From: Chitinophaga filiformis | GTDB taxonomy: Bacteria; Bacteroidota; Bacteroidia; Chitinophagales; Chitinophagaceae | DNA length: 64,000 nt | Assembly (NCBI RefSeq): GCF_021646545.1 | Contig: NZ_JAKIRP010000005.1 | Span: forward strand, 310,001 to 374,000 | Direction: 5' to 3' | Shown here: piece by piece, positions 8,213 through 17,729 of the stretch | How the letters are laid out: the number at the start of each line of letters is the position of its first letter | How positions within the stretch are numbered: position 1 is the first letter of the stretch | The notes under the pieces: model-generated | What the model was told of the DNA's origin: nothing | What the model saw: the letters and a program-made list of their open reading frames with translations, nothing else | The model's database searches: none | Position numbers and translations under genes: made by a program

Positions 8213-11200
8213 TTACAATTTCACAAACGTTTTCTGCACACGTTTCTGATTTACATTAAAACTAATAACATACACACCAGAAGGCAGATTGCTCACATCC
8301 AGTACATTGTTATAAGCAGGTACAGTAAATTGCAATCCTGTCACCTTGTTGTAAACAATATATGTCCCCTTCCCTCTCGCCTTTAGTTCACTCAGATCAA
8401 CTGTTAATACACCAGCGGTAGGATTCGGGTAGATATTTACAGCGATATCTTTATCAGTATTAGTAACAGGTGTAAGTGCCAGTGTTGCAGCTTTATTGCT
8501 TGAATCCTGCGTGGCTTCAAACCAGTTAATGTTCCAGCCACCGGTACCTGCAAAGATGCGTAATACCTGGTTTCCTGCCGACAGGTTTACATTAGCGGAT
8601 AAGGTCTGCCATGTCTGCCAGCCACCTGTTGAAGGAATGTTTACCGTAGCCAGGGTATTAGTACCAGCACGTAACTGAAGCTGTCCGCCGCCGGGGCTTG
8701 CCACTCTGTAATTGAATTTATAGGTACCTGCAGTCTGCACTGTCACTTTGTAATCCATCCAGTCATTTGCATCGATAAAACCTACATCCTGTGAGCCATT
8801 CACATCGCCGGTACCTTCCAGTTGAATGCCAAACATGGTATCGTAGTCCTCCGCTTCAATACGGCCTGGTAAACTGAAGCCGGCCTGTGGATTGTCATTG
8901 CTGACGAAGTTCAGGTAGTTCAGGTTAAAGCCATCGGTGTCCATTATAATACGCAGGGTTTGTCTTCCTGTAGTCAGCACAGGCGTTGTTACATTTACTG
9001 TCTGGTATACCTGCCAGTCGCCAGTGTTGGGCACGTTGATAGCACCTGAGATATTTTTACCATTCAGTTCTACATGGAAGCTTTTCTGCAAGTTGGGTGA
9101 TGCTACACGCGCCTGTAAGGTGTAAGTACCCGGTTGAGTAACATTCACTGAATAAGATATCCATTCGCCGGCAGACATACCACCAACATCGTATCCGCCT
9201 TCACCACATCCTTCTACGTCTACGCCTTCATTGGGACGGTATTGTCCTGAGTGGTTATTGGCATCAAAATCATTGTATGCGATATTTTGTCCGCCGAGGT
9301 CATAGTCTTCTGCTTCCAGTTTGCCTGGCAGGCTAATAGGGATACCTTTAAAAGGAGTACCACCCTGGATAGCAAAGATGACTGTTTTATTGCCAGTACC
9401 ACTGATGTTTGTAGCGCTGAGCGTTGTACTGAAATTGCCAGCCTGCGTAGGTGTGCCGGTGATAAGACCTGTGCTGGTGTTAATGTTCAATCCGGGAGGT
9501 AAGCCTGAAGCGCCGAAGCTGGTCGGATTGAAAGACGCCTTTAATGTATCAGTGAACGGTAAAACGACAACTCCTTTTACAGTATCTGCGTGTTGTATTA
9601 CCGGTTTGTTGACACTAAAGTTCAGGTAGTTAATATTAAAACCACCTGCGTCTATTATTACGCGCAATACGTGTTTACCTGTCGGCAGTACCGGCGTGAT
9701 AACAGTAGCAGTACCCCAGGTCTGATAGCCGTTGGTGTTAGGCACTACAAAGGGTCCGGATATATTTACACCATCCAGCTCCACATGAAATAGGCCACCA
9801 ACACCGGGAGCAGCCACACGGGCCTGCAGTGTATAAGTACCAGGCTCCGTTACATTTACGGTGTATTTGGCCCATTCTCCTGCAAATGTGTATCCCTGGT
9901 CATAGCCTCCTTCTGAACAGGCTTCCAGGTCTACGCCTTCAGATGGCCTGAACAGGCCACCATTGTTGGAGGCATCAGTATCATTGTAGGCGATGCCCTG
10001 ACCACCTTTGTCATATTCTTCGGCTTCAATTTTACCGGGTATAGCGAGTGGGCTGCCATTGTAAGGTAACTGTGCAGCGGGTATATTAACGGTCAGCAGC
10101 AGATTTTTTGAGGCAGTACCATCTGTGTTAGTGGCAGATATGGTTACATTGAAAACGCCCGATGACAAAGAACTTCCGCTGATCACGCCAGTCTGCGCGT
10201 TAATGGAAAGACCTTCCGGCAGACCGGTTGCGTTGTAGCTTTGCGGCGAATTGGTTGCAGTGATAGTATACTGAAAAGCCACGCCGGCTGTGGTAGTAGC
10301 TGATCCGCCACTGGTAATAGCGGGGATCAGCGGGCCAGCTGATGTACGGGCTGATACGGTGTTGGAGTATACGGAGGTACCGATAGAGATGGTAGCCGAT
10401 ACTCTGTAATAATATTTTGTAGTGGCGGTCAGGCTCACATTCTGATAACTGGTAGTGTTGGCAGGAACGGTAGCAATGTCTGTCCAGGTAGTGCTGTCAA
10501 CACTACGCTGGATCCTGAAATTGGTTTCATTCGTCCTGTCGGTCCAGTTCAGATTGATTTGATTTTTTGAGATAACAGTAGCCCTCAGATCAGTGGGCGC
10601 CGCCAGTTCTGCGGCTATCACTTCTGCAATGCGACGAGCGCCGGTAGCATTAGGATGAATACCATCGCTCTGATACCAGTCAGGATGATTCTGTAATGGT
10701 GTATTCAGGTCGATGAGGTGCACATTTTTCTGTGCTGCAATGATCCTTACCAGGGGGATAATCTCTTCAGAGATCACCCTGTTGTCCAGACCGAAGTTAC
10801 CTGAATAGGCTGGGATGGGCAGACAGATATAGATAACCGGATGCGATGGCAGGGACCTGAAGGTATCGATCAAACGGCTGTAATCATCAATAAAATCAGC
10901 TTTAAGCGCCCAGTTATTAGGTTTGCTGTCGTTAGAGCCCAGTTCAATGGTCACGATGTTAGGATTAAAACCGAGGGCAAGCGGATAATTAGGCCGCTGT
11001 ACATAGGGAAAATCCGCCTTTACCAATAAGGTAGAACCGCTCTCGCCAAAGTTACCCACGTTCCAGTTGCTGCCCAGAATAAGGCCCACCTGACTGGGAT
11101 ATGCCTCTGATGGCGCTACACCATATCCGGCAGCCACACTGGCGCCGATACAGGCTACTTTGACCTGTGCAAAGCTGATGGCTGGCAATAGAAAAGTAAT

Positions 11201-11251
11201 GGCAGTAATAAGTAATACGCCTACACGTTTTTGTTTTAAATGTCGTAACAT
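8213..11251 (-). CDS. Secreted SGNH esterase with FnIII, three CBM6 modules and T9SS sorting domain
   Basis: Predicted 1012-residue multidomain protein. A signal peptide (to about 28, AISFAQ) precedes an SGNH/GDSL hydrolase domain (30-215) with block I ACIGASVAAGYG (nucleophile Ser38), a GSND block and DGIHPN carrying the catalytic Asp/His near 198. Then come a fibronectin III domain (216-305), an Ig-like putative domain (305-395), CBM6 (about 402-550), a second Ig-like domain, and two more CBM6 modules (about 640-780 and 793-912). A C-terminal domain beginning VNIYPNPTAG near 937 is a T9SS type A signal. SGNH enzymes of this kind usually deacetylate polysaccharides; CBM6 modules bind xylan or beta-glucans. 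Substrate is inference. It is transcribed alone. Confidence 0.92.
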   Translation of the reverse strand: MLRHLKQKRVGVLLITAITFLLPAISFAQVKVACIGASVAAGYGVAPSEAYPSQVGLILGSNWNVGNFGESGSTLLVKADFPYVQRPNYPLALGFNPNIVTIELGSNDSKPNNWALKADFIDDYSRLIDTFRSLPSHPVIYICLPIPAYSGNFGLDNRVISEEIIPLVRIIAAQKNVHLIDLNTPLQNHPDWYQSDGIHPNATGARRIAEVIAAELAAPTDLRATVISKNQINLNWTDRTNETNFRIQRSVDSTTWTDIATVPANTTSYQNVSLTATTKYYYRVSATISIGTSVYSNTVSARTSAGPLIPAITSGGSATTTAGVAFQYTITATNSPQSYNATGLPEGLSINAQTGVISGSSLSSGVFNVTISATNTDGTASKNLLLTVNIPAAQLPYNGSPLAIPGKIEAEEYDKGGQGIAYNDTDASNNGGLFRPSEGVDLEACSEGGYDQGYTFAGEWAKYTVNVTEPGTYTLQARVAAPGVGGLFHVELDGVNISGPFVVPNTNGYQTWGTATVITPVLPTGKHVLRVIIDAGGFNINYLNFSVNKPVIQHADTVKGVVVLPFTDTLKASFNPTSFGASGLPPGLNINTSTGLITGTPTQAGNFSTTLSATNISGTGNKTVIFAIQGGTPFKGIPISLPGKLEAEDYDLGGQNIAYNDFDANNHSGQYRPNEGVDVEGCGEGGYDVGGMSAGEWISYSVNVTQPGTYTLQARVASPNLQKSFHVELNGKNISGAINVPNTGDWQVYQTVNVTTPVLTTGRQTLRIIMDTDGFNLNYLNFVSNDNPQAGFSLPGRIEAEDYDTMFGIQLEGTGDVNGSQDVGFIDANDWMDYKVTVQTAGTYKFNYRVASPGGGQLQLRAGTNTLATVNIPSTGGWQTWQTLSANVNLSAGNQVLRIFAGTGGWNINWFEATQDSSNKAATLALTPVTNTDKDIAVNIYPNPTAGVLTVDLSELKARGKGTYIVYNKVTGLQFTVPAYNNVLDVSNLPSGVYVISFNVNQKRVQKTFVKL

Positions 11252-11740
11252 TTTGAAGGATTGAAATTTGTAATGGTTAAATGATCGGGTTATAAAATAA
11301 AAGCACTCTCATTGTTACTGAAACTGGCCAATTTCAATATTACTTACATTAGCAGCTGATTGCAGGTATAGCGGTTACACGGTTTCTCGAACACGGTTTT
11401 CGATATGGCGGAAGGCGAATTTAGGAATATAATCCGTTATTTGAATTATGCGGCAGGAAAAATTATATTAAAATAACAACCGTATAAAAGAAGGGAGAGT
11501 CAAAGGGAAAAATATAAGGTCTTGAGAATCATTTGAACGACTATTCGTCTGTAAAGGGTCAGCATGTAAGGGGATGTTGGAAAAATAAACGAAGGCTATG
11601 AAAAGCGTCTATACGACCTATATCACCACGTATCCGAATAAATGTAAGGGGGAATGTATCGAAATAGCGAAGGCGCTGAAAAGTAACGATCAAGACTCAA
11701 GTAAAAAGGGCTGCATCAACTCTGACGCAGCCCCTTCTCA
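11252..11740. other. Intergenic region upstream of the SGNH hydrolase gene
   Basis: This 489-nt gap should hold the promoter of the minus-strand SGNH hydrolase. A short direct repeat (ACACGGTTTCTCGA, then ACACGGTTTTCGA) lies near 11376-11403. A 56-codon plus-strand reading frame from 11598 was seen but runs into the neighbouring gene and has no supporting features. The right end holds the terminator at 11703. Confidence 0.5.
11703..11736 (-). terminator. Terminator of the small lipoprotein gene
   Basis: Read on the minus strand, GGGCTGCGTCA pairs with TGATGCAGCCC around a 4-nt loop (GAGT), with one mismatch, and is followed by a T5 run. It lies 5 nt after the lipoprotein stop codon. Confidence 0.8.
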
Positions 11741-12127
11741 TTATTTAATAACTACTGTATCTATCTGATATTCATTTTCTCCGGATACAAATTTCAGGTA
11801 ATAAGTACCAGGTGTTTTTTCTGTCAGTTTGTAGGATGCTTTCCTTTCGGGAATATCCATAGTACACATACAACCTTTATATATTGCTTCTACAGCGATC
11901 GTACGTGTATTGCCGCTTTTCTTTTCATTGAATTTATGAAACTGTCCGCAGCCGCTGTTTACGTTAAAATAAACGGTAGTAGCGCCATCTGTACCGGATG
12001 ATGCTTTATCGATCCTGGTAACATTGACTTTCTCATACTTTACGCAATCCTGCGCAGGTGCATTCTTTTTGTTACATCCGGCCATGACAATTACAGCCAG
12101 GGAAATAAAGGTTAATGGTTTTCTCAT
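11741..12127 (-). CDS. Small lipoprotein, unknown function
   Basis: Predicted 128-residue lipoprotein; the signal MRKPLTFISLAVIVMAGC gives lipid-modified Cys18. The mature part is a likely all-beta domain with four cysteines, including CGQFHKF and the GCMCTMDIP segment, which suggests disulfides or a metal site in the periplasm or at the surface. I recognise the general style as a recurring Bacteroidota lipoprotein but cannot name a family. It has its own terminator and lies 96 nt after the stop of the chitinase gene on the same strand, so co-transcription with the chitinase is possible. Confidence 0.8.
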   Translation of the reverse strand: MRKPLTFISLAVIVMAGCNKKNAPAQDCVKYEKVNVTRIDKASSGTDGATTVYFNVNSGCGQFHKFNEKKSGNTRTIAVEAIYKGCMCTMDIPERKASYKLTEKTPGTYYLKFVSGENEYQIDTVVIK

Positions 12128-12223
12128 GAAAATTAATTTAAGCCCCTTCCCTGTTTATGGAAAGGGAACTGTAACAATAACGCATGAGATATGCCTTTGG
12201 TTACAGCTCCCCGGAAAATTACC

Positions 12224-14230
12224 TTATTTCAGTCTCACGATCTTGCGGGTTCCAATCACACCTAACCTGCCCTTATCTGCCTTTAAGATCCATACGCCGG
12301 CGGGTACGTTGCTGATGTCCAGCTGTACCTGTTGCGGGCCCTTGCCGGCAGGTATAACCACTTGTTGCAGTACAATCTGGCCTGTTTTTGTATTCACGAG
12401 TGACAGCAACAGTTTTTCTGTGCCGGCGTCTACTGCTACACTTAGGGTATTGCCTGTAACAGGGTTCGGATATACGTTCAATGATCCCTTGGTGATAGTG
12501 GTCTGATCTGCTACCGGTACGAAGGCGGTAGTCACACTTGTAATAGCAGCAGTACAGTTACTTACGAATGTCCATGGTTTGCCATCGCCGCTATTCAGGT
12601 CGGGTTGATCTCCCTGTGTCCACCATTTAGCCTGATAGATCTTATTGCCATATGCCACTTTGTTACCTGCGAGATAAATACCACCGGCTGTCCAACCGGC
12701 TATGCCGTCGCAGGGCTGACCGGTACCACCACCATCGCCGCCATTGCCATTGCAGGTACCTACGATAGCCCAGGTAGTATTGGTACCCGGTACATCGCCA
12801 CTGCCGGCCCACCATTGGTTGCGATAGATCACGTTATTGTACTTAACGATGTTGCCGGCAGTTTCATAGATCTTTGAAGACTCCCATGCCGGCAGGGAAG
12901 CACAACCTTCAAAGGTCTGTGTGTTCCATATTGTAAATGAGATGGTAGTGACGATGGAATCTTTACCATTCCTCAAACCAACAGCGGTAGCGGTGTGTGC
13001 ACCATAAGCTGTGGGCGTCCATTGTACGCTGGTACCTGCTAGTCTGAGTCCGCCGATCTTGATAAATGTCTGTGTAATCTCGTTCCGCGGATCGCTTTTG
13101 GATACAGCCAACGTAACAGGCGCTAAAGAAGTTACGCCCATTATGCCGTTGGACGGTGAGGTAAACGTCAGCGCTGTGATCTGGGAACATTCGGTATTAT
13201 CAATAGTGAACCGGGGCATAGTAGCGCAGCCACAGTTAGCGGCATTATTACCACCGTTCAGTTCCATACTCACCTGTTTGATGCCGGTATAACGCTGATA
13301 GTGACCGATGCGGCCGAGTACTTTGGTGTTCTCCGTACCGCTGCCGCATTCAATACCACCGTTGATAATGTTGACGGTAGCGCCAAAACCCGGTTTAAGG
13401 CCTGCGGCTGTCTGGGCAGCCGTTGGCGTCCATTTGCCGGGGACCATTACATCATGGCAGGAAGGTTTCGGATACTGTTGCGCCATCCAGAACCAGATAC
13501 CTGTTTCAAAAGCGATCACGCCATCCTGGATCACTTTCTCAGGGTTGGCCAGCAATACGTTCTTATCGCCGAAGATGAATTCACTTGCCTGTCCGTAGTT
13601 ATAGTTATAACTCAGCTGTATAGGACCACGGCCGTGATAGGATTTGCCGGGAGCAGGCGGATACATGGCATCGTCGATACGGTATCCGATGTTGCTGGTT
13701 CCTTCATATCCCACTTCTTCGCGGAAATAAAGTCCCCATGCGTATTGTCCGCCGGGAGCCGTAGGCCAGCCTCCGGTAGTCTCCTGGGAGATGTTGGCGA
13801 GAAATGCCATCAGCTCTCTTTTGCGGGCGGCGAGATCTCCTTCACCTGCAAATGTGGCGTAGTCGATCGTTTCCCGGATAATTGCATTGGGGGAAATGTC
13901 AAAGTCAGCATCTTTACGGATCACCACTGTTGCGCCGGTGGTTTTGTCCACGCGGGTCAGTTTGTAAGCGTTGGTAGCACAACGTCTTTCTGAAATGATC
14001 CTGATGTTGGACATCTGTCTTACGGCTTCTGTAAAGTTCGCATAAGAGTAAAAGTCCTTAGCGGGAGTGCTGGGAGGTATACCGCTACCTGACCGGTCAT
14101 CGGGGTTGTAACGATGCGGGAATAGTACATCCCAATCCGCGCTTGTAATCACATCAGTGATGGTCTGGGCCTGGGCTGCCGACATGCAGCATAATAACAG
14201 GAAGGTTACGATGAAACGTGCTCTTTTCAT
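12224..14230 (-). CDS. GH19 chitinase with two CBM5/12 modules and T9SS sorting domain
   Basis: Predicted 668-residue secreted chitinase. The frame extends 31 codons further upstream, but the ATG at 14230 gives a proper signal peptide, MKRARFIVTFLLLCCMSAAQ. The GH19 domain (about 25-330) has FLANISQETTGGW with the likely catalytic acid Glu150, QYAWGLYF, and the substrate-cleft block YHGRGPIQLSYNYNYG. An Ig-like domain follows (near 360-450). Two short chitin-binding modules of CBM5/12 type then carry W-x-S-K-IYETAGNIVKYNN and WWTQGDQP-type aromatic sites. The end (NVYPNPVTGN onward) is a T9SS sorting domain. GH19 enzymes hydrolyse beta-1,4-GlcNAc bonds with inversion. It diverges from the hydrolase gene at 14336. 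Confidence 0.95.
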   Translation of the reverse strand: MKRARFIVTFLLLCCMSAAQAQTITDVITSADWDVLFPHRYNPDDRSGSGIPPSTPAKDFYSYANFTEAVRQMSNIRIISERRCATNAYKLTRVDKTTGATVVIRKDADFDISPNAIIRETIDYATFAGEGDLAARKRELMAFLANISQETTGGWPTAPGGQYAWGLYFREEVGYEGTSNIGYRIDDAMYPPAPGKSYHGRGPIQLSYNYNYGQASEFIFGDKNVLLANPEKVIQDGVIAFETGIWFWMAQQYPKPSCHDVMVPGKWTPTAAQTAAGLKPGFGATVNIINGGIECGSGTENTKVLGRIGHYQRYTGIKQVSMELNGGNNAANCGCATMPRFTIDNTECSQITALTFTSPSNGIMGVTSLAPVTLAVSKSDPRNEITQTFIKIGGLRLAGTSVQWTPTAYGAHTATAVGLRNGKDSIVTTISFTIWNTQTFEGCASLPAWESSKIYETAGNIVKYNNVIYRNQWWAGSGDVPGTNTTWAIVGTCNGNGGDGGGTGQPCDGIAGWTAGGIYLAGNKVAYGNKIYQAKWWTQGDQPDLNSGDGKPWTFVSNCTAAITSVTTAFVPVADQTTITKGSLNVYPNPVTGNTLSVAVDAGTEKLLLSLVNTKTGQIVLQQVVIPAGKGPQQVQLDISNVPAGVWILKADKGRLGVIGTRKIVRLK

Positions 14231-14335
14231 AGATAGAGGATTTGGTACCTGGGCGGTACGATGATTATTTTGAGTCGCTTCAAATATAAGAATTCCTGAT
14301 TCTTTATTATTTTGTTTGCCCAAACGATCCTCGAT

Positions 14336-15196
14336 ATGAAAAATCTATTTTATACACTCGTCTTATCAATAATATCTATGCAGGTTCTGGCTCAAACGCA
14401 GGAAAAGGATATTATCCATTTATGGCCGGGGGCAGTACCCGGTGAAACTGGTCCTAAAAAACCGGCAGTTCCCACAAAGGATACCAGTAAGGGTGTAACC
14501 CGTCTTACCGATGTAACCGATCCGTTGATGCAGGTATTTACACCGGAGAAAGGTAAAGCCAATGGCGCTGCGGTGATCGTATGTCCGGGTGGGGGTTACC
14601 AGATCCTTGCTATTAACCTGGAAGGCTATGAAATAGCTCATTGGCTGAAGGAACAGGGATTTACGGTCTTCGTGCTGCAGTACCGCGTACCACAGAAGCA
14701 GGAAGGAGCTTTGCAGGACGTACAGCGCGCTATCCGTATTGTGCGGAGCAGGGCGGCTGAATGGCAGCTGAAGACGGAAAAGATCGGGGTATTGGGCTTC
14801 TCTGCCGGCGGTAGCCTGAGTGCCCGGGCCAGCACCCTGTACAATAAACATACCTATGCTCCTGTTGACGCCAGCGACAGCGCCTCTGCGCGGCCTGATT
14901 TTGCGGTGCTGATCTATCCAGCTTATCTTGACCAGGGCCCTAATCACAGTATTACACCTGAACTCCGGATAGACGCTTCTACCCCTCCGACCTTCGTGTT
15001 TGCCACTGCGGATGATTACTATGGCAACAGTGCGCTGGTTGTAACAGGCGCCCTCAGAGATGCCAGGGTGCCGGTAGAATTACACATGTATGCTGAGGGA
15101 GGACATGGCTACGGGCTCAGGCCAGGCAACAAAGCCGGACTGGCCTGGACGACGCTGGCGGCCAAATGGCTGCAGCGGAATGTAAGGGAAAAATAA
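14336..15196 (+). CDS. Exported alpha/beta hydrolase, acetylxylan esterase-like
   Basis: Predicted 286-residue protein. The ATG at 14336 is preferred to a TTG at 14312 because it starts a clear signal peptide (MKNLFYTLVLSIISMQVLAQ). The fold is alpha/beta hydrolase: an oxyanion-hole region VIVCPGGGYQIL, nucleophile elbow GFSAGG, a late Asp in FATADDYYGNS and His in EGGHGYGLRPG, so the triad looks complete. Proteins of this type are often annotated as xylan esterases (BD-FAE or XynB-like) and remove acetyl or feruloyl groups from hemicellulose. The substrate is inference. It shares a 105-nt divergent promoter region with the chitinase gene. Confidence 0.85.
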   Translation: MKNLFYTLVLSIISMQVLAQTQEKDIIHLWPGAVPGETGPKKPAVPTKDTSKGVTRLTDVTDPLMQVFTPEKGKANGAAVIVCPGGGYQILAINLEGYEIAHWLKEQGFTVFVLQYRVPQKQEGALQDVQRAIRIVRSRAAEWQLKTEKIGVLGFSAGGSLSARASTLYNKHTYAPVDASDSASARPDFAVLIYPAYLDQGPNHSITPELRIDASTPPTFVFATADDYYGNSALVVTGALRDARVPVELHMYAEGGHGYGLRPGNKAGLAWTTLAAKWLQRNVREK

Positions 15197-15318
15197 ACAA
15201 CATGAGCATTATCATTCCGGCGGGTGACCACCATCATATGACCGTATGTTCCTGAAGAGGAATTTTACAGTCTATAAAGTATATTTACCGTGTATTCTTT
15301 TCATTGTAAATATATAGT

Positions 15319-16569
15319 ATGAAGAAGTGGTTCAATAAGCTGAAGACAATGCTCCCAGGTAACAGTGTTTACAAAAAGGAATATAATAAAGAACTGCAGC
15401 GCTTCGAGGCGCTGTTCAATTATGCCAGTATTGGTATACTTGTTACTAATCAGCAGGGCCAGATCGTACTGATCAATGATTTTGCACTGACTCAATTCGG
15501 ATATGACCGGGACGAACTGGTGGGAGCATACATTGAGCAGTTACTGCCCAAACGTTTCCGTGAACGGCATGTGGGCCACCGTAACCATTACAACCATCAT
15601 CCGCAGAGCCGTCCTATGGGTATAGGGCTGGATCTTTTTGCTGTCAGGAAGGATGATACGGAATTTCCCGTAGAGATCAGTCTAAGCCAATATGAACATG
15701 AGGAAGGATCTTTCGTGATCGCCTATATTAATAATATTACCGAAAGGAAAAAAGCTGAGGAGAAGATAGAGAGGCTGAACAATGAACTGGAACATAAGAT
15801 CAGTGAACGTACGCAGCAGCTGACCAACGCTCTTGAACAGCTGGAGCATTCCAAACAGGAAGTGATGGCGGCCCTCGATAAAGAGAAAGAGCTGAGTGAA
15901 CTGAAGTCGCGTTTTGTGTCAATGGCATCACACGAGTTCCGCACTCCGCTCAGTACCATTTTGTCGTCCGCCTTTCTGGTGAACCAATATACCACGGAGG
16001 CCGATCAACCTAAACGCAGCAAACATATCCAGCGGATCATTTCTTCCGTTACATTACTCACGGAAGTACTCAACGACTTCCTTTCTGTGGGAAAAATAGA
16101 AGAAGGCGGTGTACAGGTGCGCAGCAGTACATTTGATATTGACATGCATATCAATGGTACTATCCAGGAACTGCAGGATATTGTACAGGAAGGACAGCAG
16201 ATCGTATATGAGCATCAGGGTCCGGCTTCGGTGCATCTTGACCCTTCCCTGCTGAAACATATCCTGTTAAATCTGCTGGGCAATGCCATCAAATTCTCTG
16301 GGAAACATACGGTTATAAGGGTGCGTACTGAACATACGGGAAATAGTGTAATATTGAAGGTGAAAGACGCCGGTATTGGTATTTCCCAGGAGGACCAGCA
16401 ACACCTTTTTGAACGTTTTTTCAGGGGCGCCAATGTAAGCAATATCCAGGGAACCGGTCTTGGCCTGCACATTGTGAGTAAATATGCAGAACTGATGAAC
16501 GGAAACATTGCCTGTGAAAGTGAGCTCAATGAAGGCACTACCTTTACGGTCACTTTCCGGCAAGTATAA
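15319..16569 (+). CDS. Cytosolic PAS-domain sensor histidine kinase
   Basis: Predicted 416-residue kinase without membrane segments. A PAS domain occupies about 30-142 (ALFNYASIGILVTNQQGQIV to the typical ITERKKAEE exit), then a coiled coil (145-195), a HisKA dimerisation domain with phospho-acceptor His205 in MASHEFRTPLS, and a HATPase domain with N box LLNLLGNAIKFSG, DAGIGIS and GTGLGLHIVSKY. It would sense an intracellular signal, possibly redox or a ligand bound by PAS. The response-regulator gene starts 9 nt after its stop, so the two very likely form one two-component system. Confidence 0.93.
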   Translation: MKKWFNKLKTMLPGNSVYKKEYNKELQRFEALFNYASIGILVTNQQGQIVLINDFALTQFGYDRDELVGAYIEQLLPKRFRERHVGHRNHYNHHPQSRPMGIGLDLFAVRKDDTEFPVEISLSQYEHEEGSFVIAYINNITERKKAEEKIERLNNELEHKISERTQQLTNALEQLEHSKQEVMAALDKEKELSELKSRFVSMASHEFRTPLSTILSSAFLVNQYTTEADQPKRSKHIQRIISSVTLLTEVLNDFLSVGKIEEGGVQVRSSTFDIDMHINGTIQELQDIVQEGQQIVYEHQGPASVHLDPSLLKHILLNLLGNAIKFSGKHTVIRVRTEHTGNSVILKVKDAGIGISQEDQQHLFERFFRGANVSNIQGTGLGLHIVSKYAELMNGNIACESELNEGTTFTVTFRQV

Positions 16570-16577
16570 CTAAACGA

Positions 16578-17642
16578 ATGATAATGAAAACGATCCTCCT
16601 GATAGAAGACAATGATGATATCCGGGACAATACCGCCGAGATACTCGAACTGGCCAATTATAAGGTATTGACAGCCGAGAACGGCAAAACCGGGGTAGAA
16701 ATGGCTTTAGAGCATCTGCCGGACCTGATCGTATGTGACATTATGATGCCGGTGCTGGATGGGTACGGTGTATTACATTTGCTACAGAAACACCCTGAGG
16801 TGGAAGATACGCCATTCATTTTCCTTACTGCGAAAAGCGAACGCAGTGATTTTCGTAAGGGTATGGAAATGGGTGCAGATGATTATATTACAAAACCTTT
16901 CAGCGGTACTGATCTGCTGAACGCGGTAGAAAGCCGTTTAAAAAAATCAGAACTTAAAAAACAAGTATTACCTGCGGATATGGAAGGAATACAACAACTG
17001 CTGCTGACTGCTACAGGCACCAATCCTCTGAAAAAACTAATGGAAGAGGGCAACACAGACAAGTATAAAAAGAAACAACTGATCTATCAGGAAGGGAACA
17101 GACCTACCAGTCTTTATTTTATTGAGAAAGGCCGTGTTAAAACATACAAGGTCAACAATGACGGTAAGGAGCTCGCGGTGAACCTATATAGTGCCGGCGA
17201 ATTCCTGGGTTACGTGGCCTTGCTGGAAGGCAGTAATTACCATGAGAATGCGGAAGCACTGGAAGCATGTGAACTGACTGCTATTCCCAGGGAAGACTTC
17301 GAAACCCTGATCAATAATAACCGCGAAGTAGCACAGCAATTCATCAGGCTACTGGCTAAAAATATCACCGAGAAAGAACAGCAGTTATTACATCTTGCCT
17401 ACAGTTCCCTGCGCAAGAAAGTAGCAGAGGCACTGCTCTTCCTTAAGAAGAAATACCATCACGTTACTGACCAGCCGTTTTCAATTGATATATCGAGGGA
17501 AAACCTCGCGACTATTGCAGGTACGGCTACGGAGTCGATGATCCGCACACTGGGCGATTTCCGGGATGAAAAATTACTGGAGATAAAACAAGGTGTGATC
17601 ACCATCCTCAACGAACAGAAACTGGCTAACCTGGTCAATTGA
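16578..17642 (+). CDS. Response regulator fused to a CRP/FNR-type transcription factor
   Basis: Predicted 354-residue regulator. The receiver domain (5-120) has an acidic cluster IEDNDD, phospho-acceptor Asp54 in IVCDIMMP and Lys106 in ADDYITKPF. A cyclic-nucleotide-binding-like domain follows (about 140-260; GNRPTSLYFIEKGRVKTYKV, GEFLGYVALLEG), then a Crp-type winged helix (about 275-345; ISRENLATIAGTATESMIRT). The phosphate-binding cassette with the conserved Arg-Ser of cAMP binders is not evident, so the middle domain may bind another ligand or only transmit the signal. It is preceded by its probable kinase with a 9-nt gap. Start may be ATG 16578 or 16584. Confidence 0.93.
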   Translation: MIMKTILLIEDNDDIRDNTAEILELANYKVLTAENGKTGVEMALEHLPDLIVCDIMMPVLDGYGVLHLLQKHPEVEDTPFIFLTAKSERSDFRKGMEMGADDYITKPFSGTDLLNAVESRLKKSELKKQVLPADMEGIQQLLLTATGTNPLKKLMEEGNTDKYKKKQLIYQEGNRPTSLYFIEKGRVKTYKVNNDGKELAVNLYSAGEFLGYVALLEGSNYHENAEALEACELTAIPREDFETLINNNREVAQQFIRLLAKNITEKEQQLLHLAYSSLRKKVAEALLFLKKKYHHVTDQPFSIDISRENLATIAGTATESMIRTLGDFRDEKLLEIKQGVITILNEQKLANLVN

Positions 17643-17729
17643 TGACAAAAATCATTTTTTACGCTGATGCACGTCCTGTGTAGCGGGCAGGCAACTATCT
17701 ACCTTTATGTAAGATAAGATAGTTTTGCA

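Noticed and set aside
11598..11768. 56-codon frame in the gap before the lipoprotein gene
   Set aside because: It overlaps the terminator and the end of a real gene, with no support from composition or homology I can recall.
13301..13993. 230-codon plus-strand frame inside the chitinase gene
   Set aside because: Antisense shadow; the minus strand has all GH19 motifs.
17720..17727. TAGTTTTG resembling a -7 element
   Set aside because: It lies only 2 nt before the ATG at 17730, so transcription would begin inside the gene.
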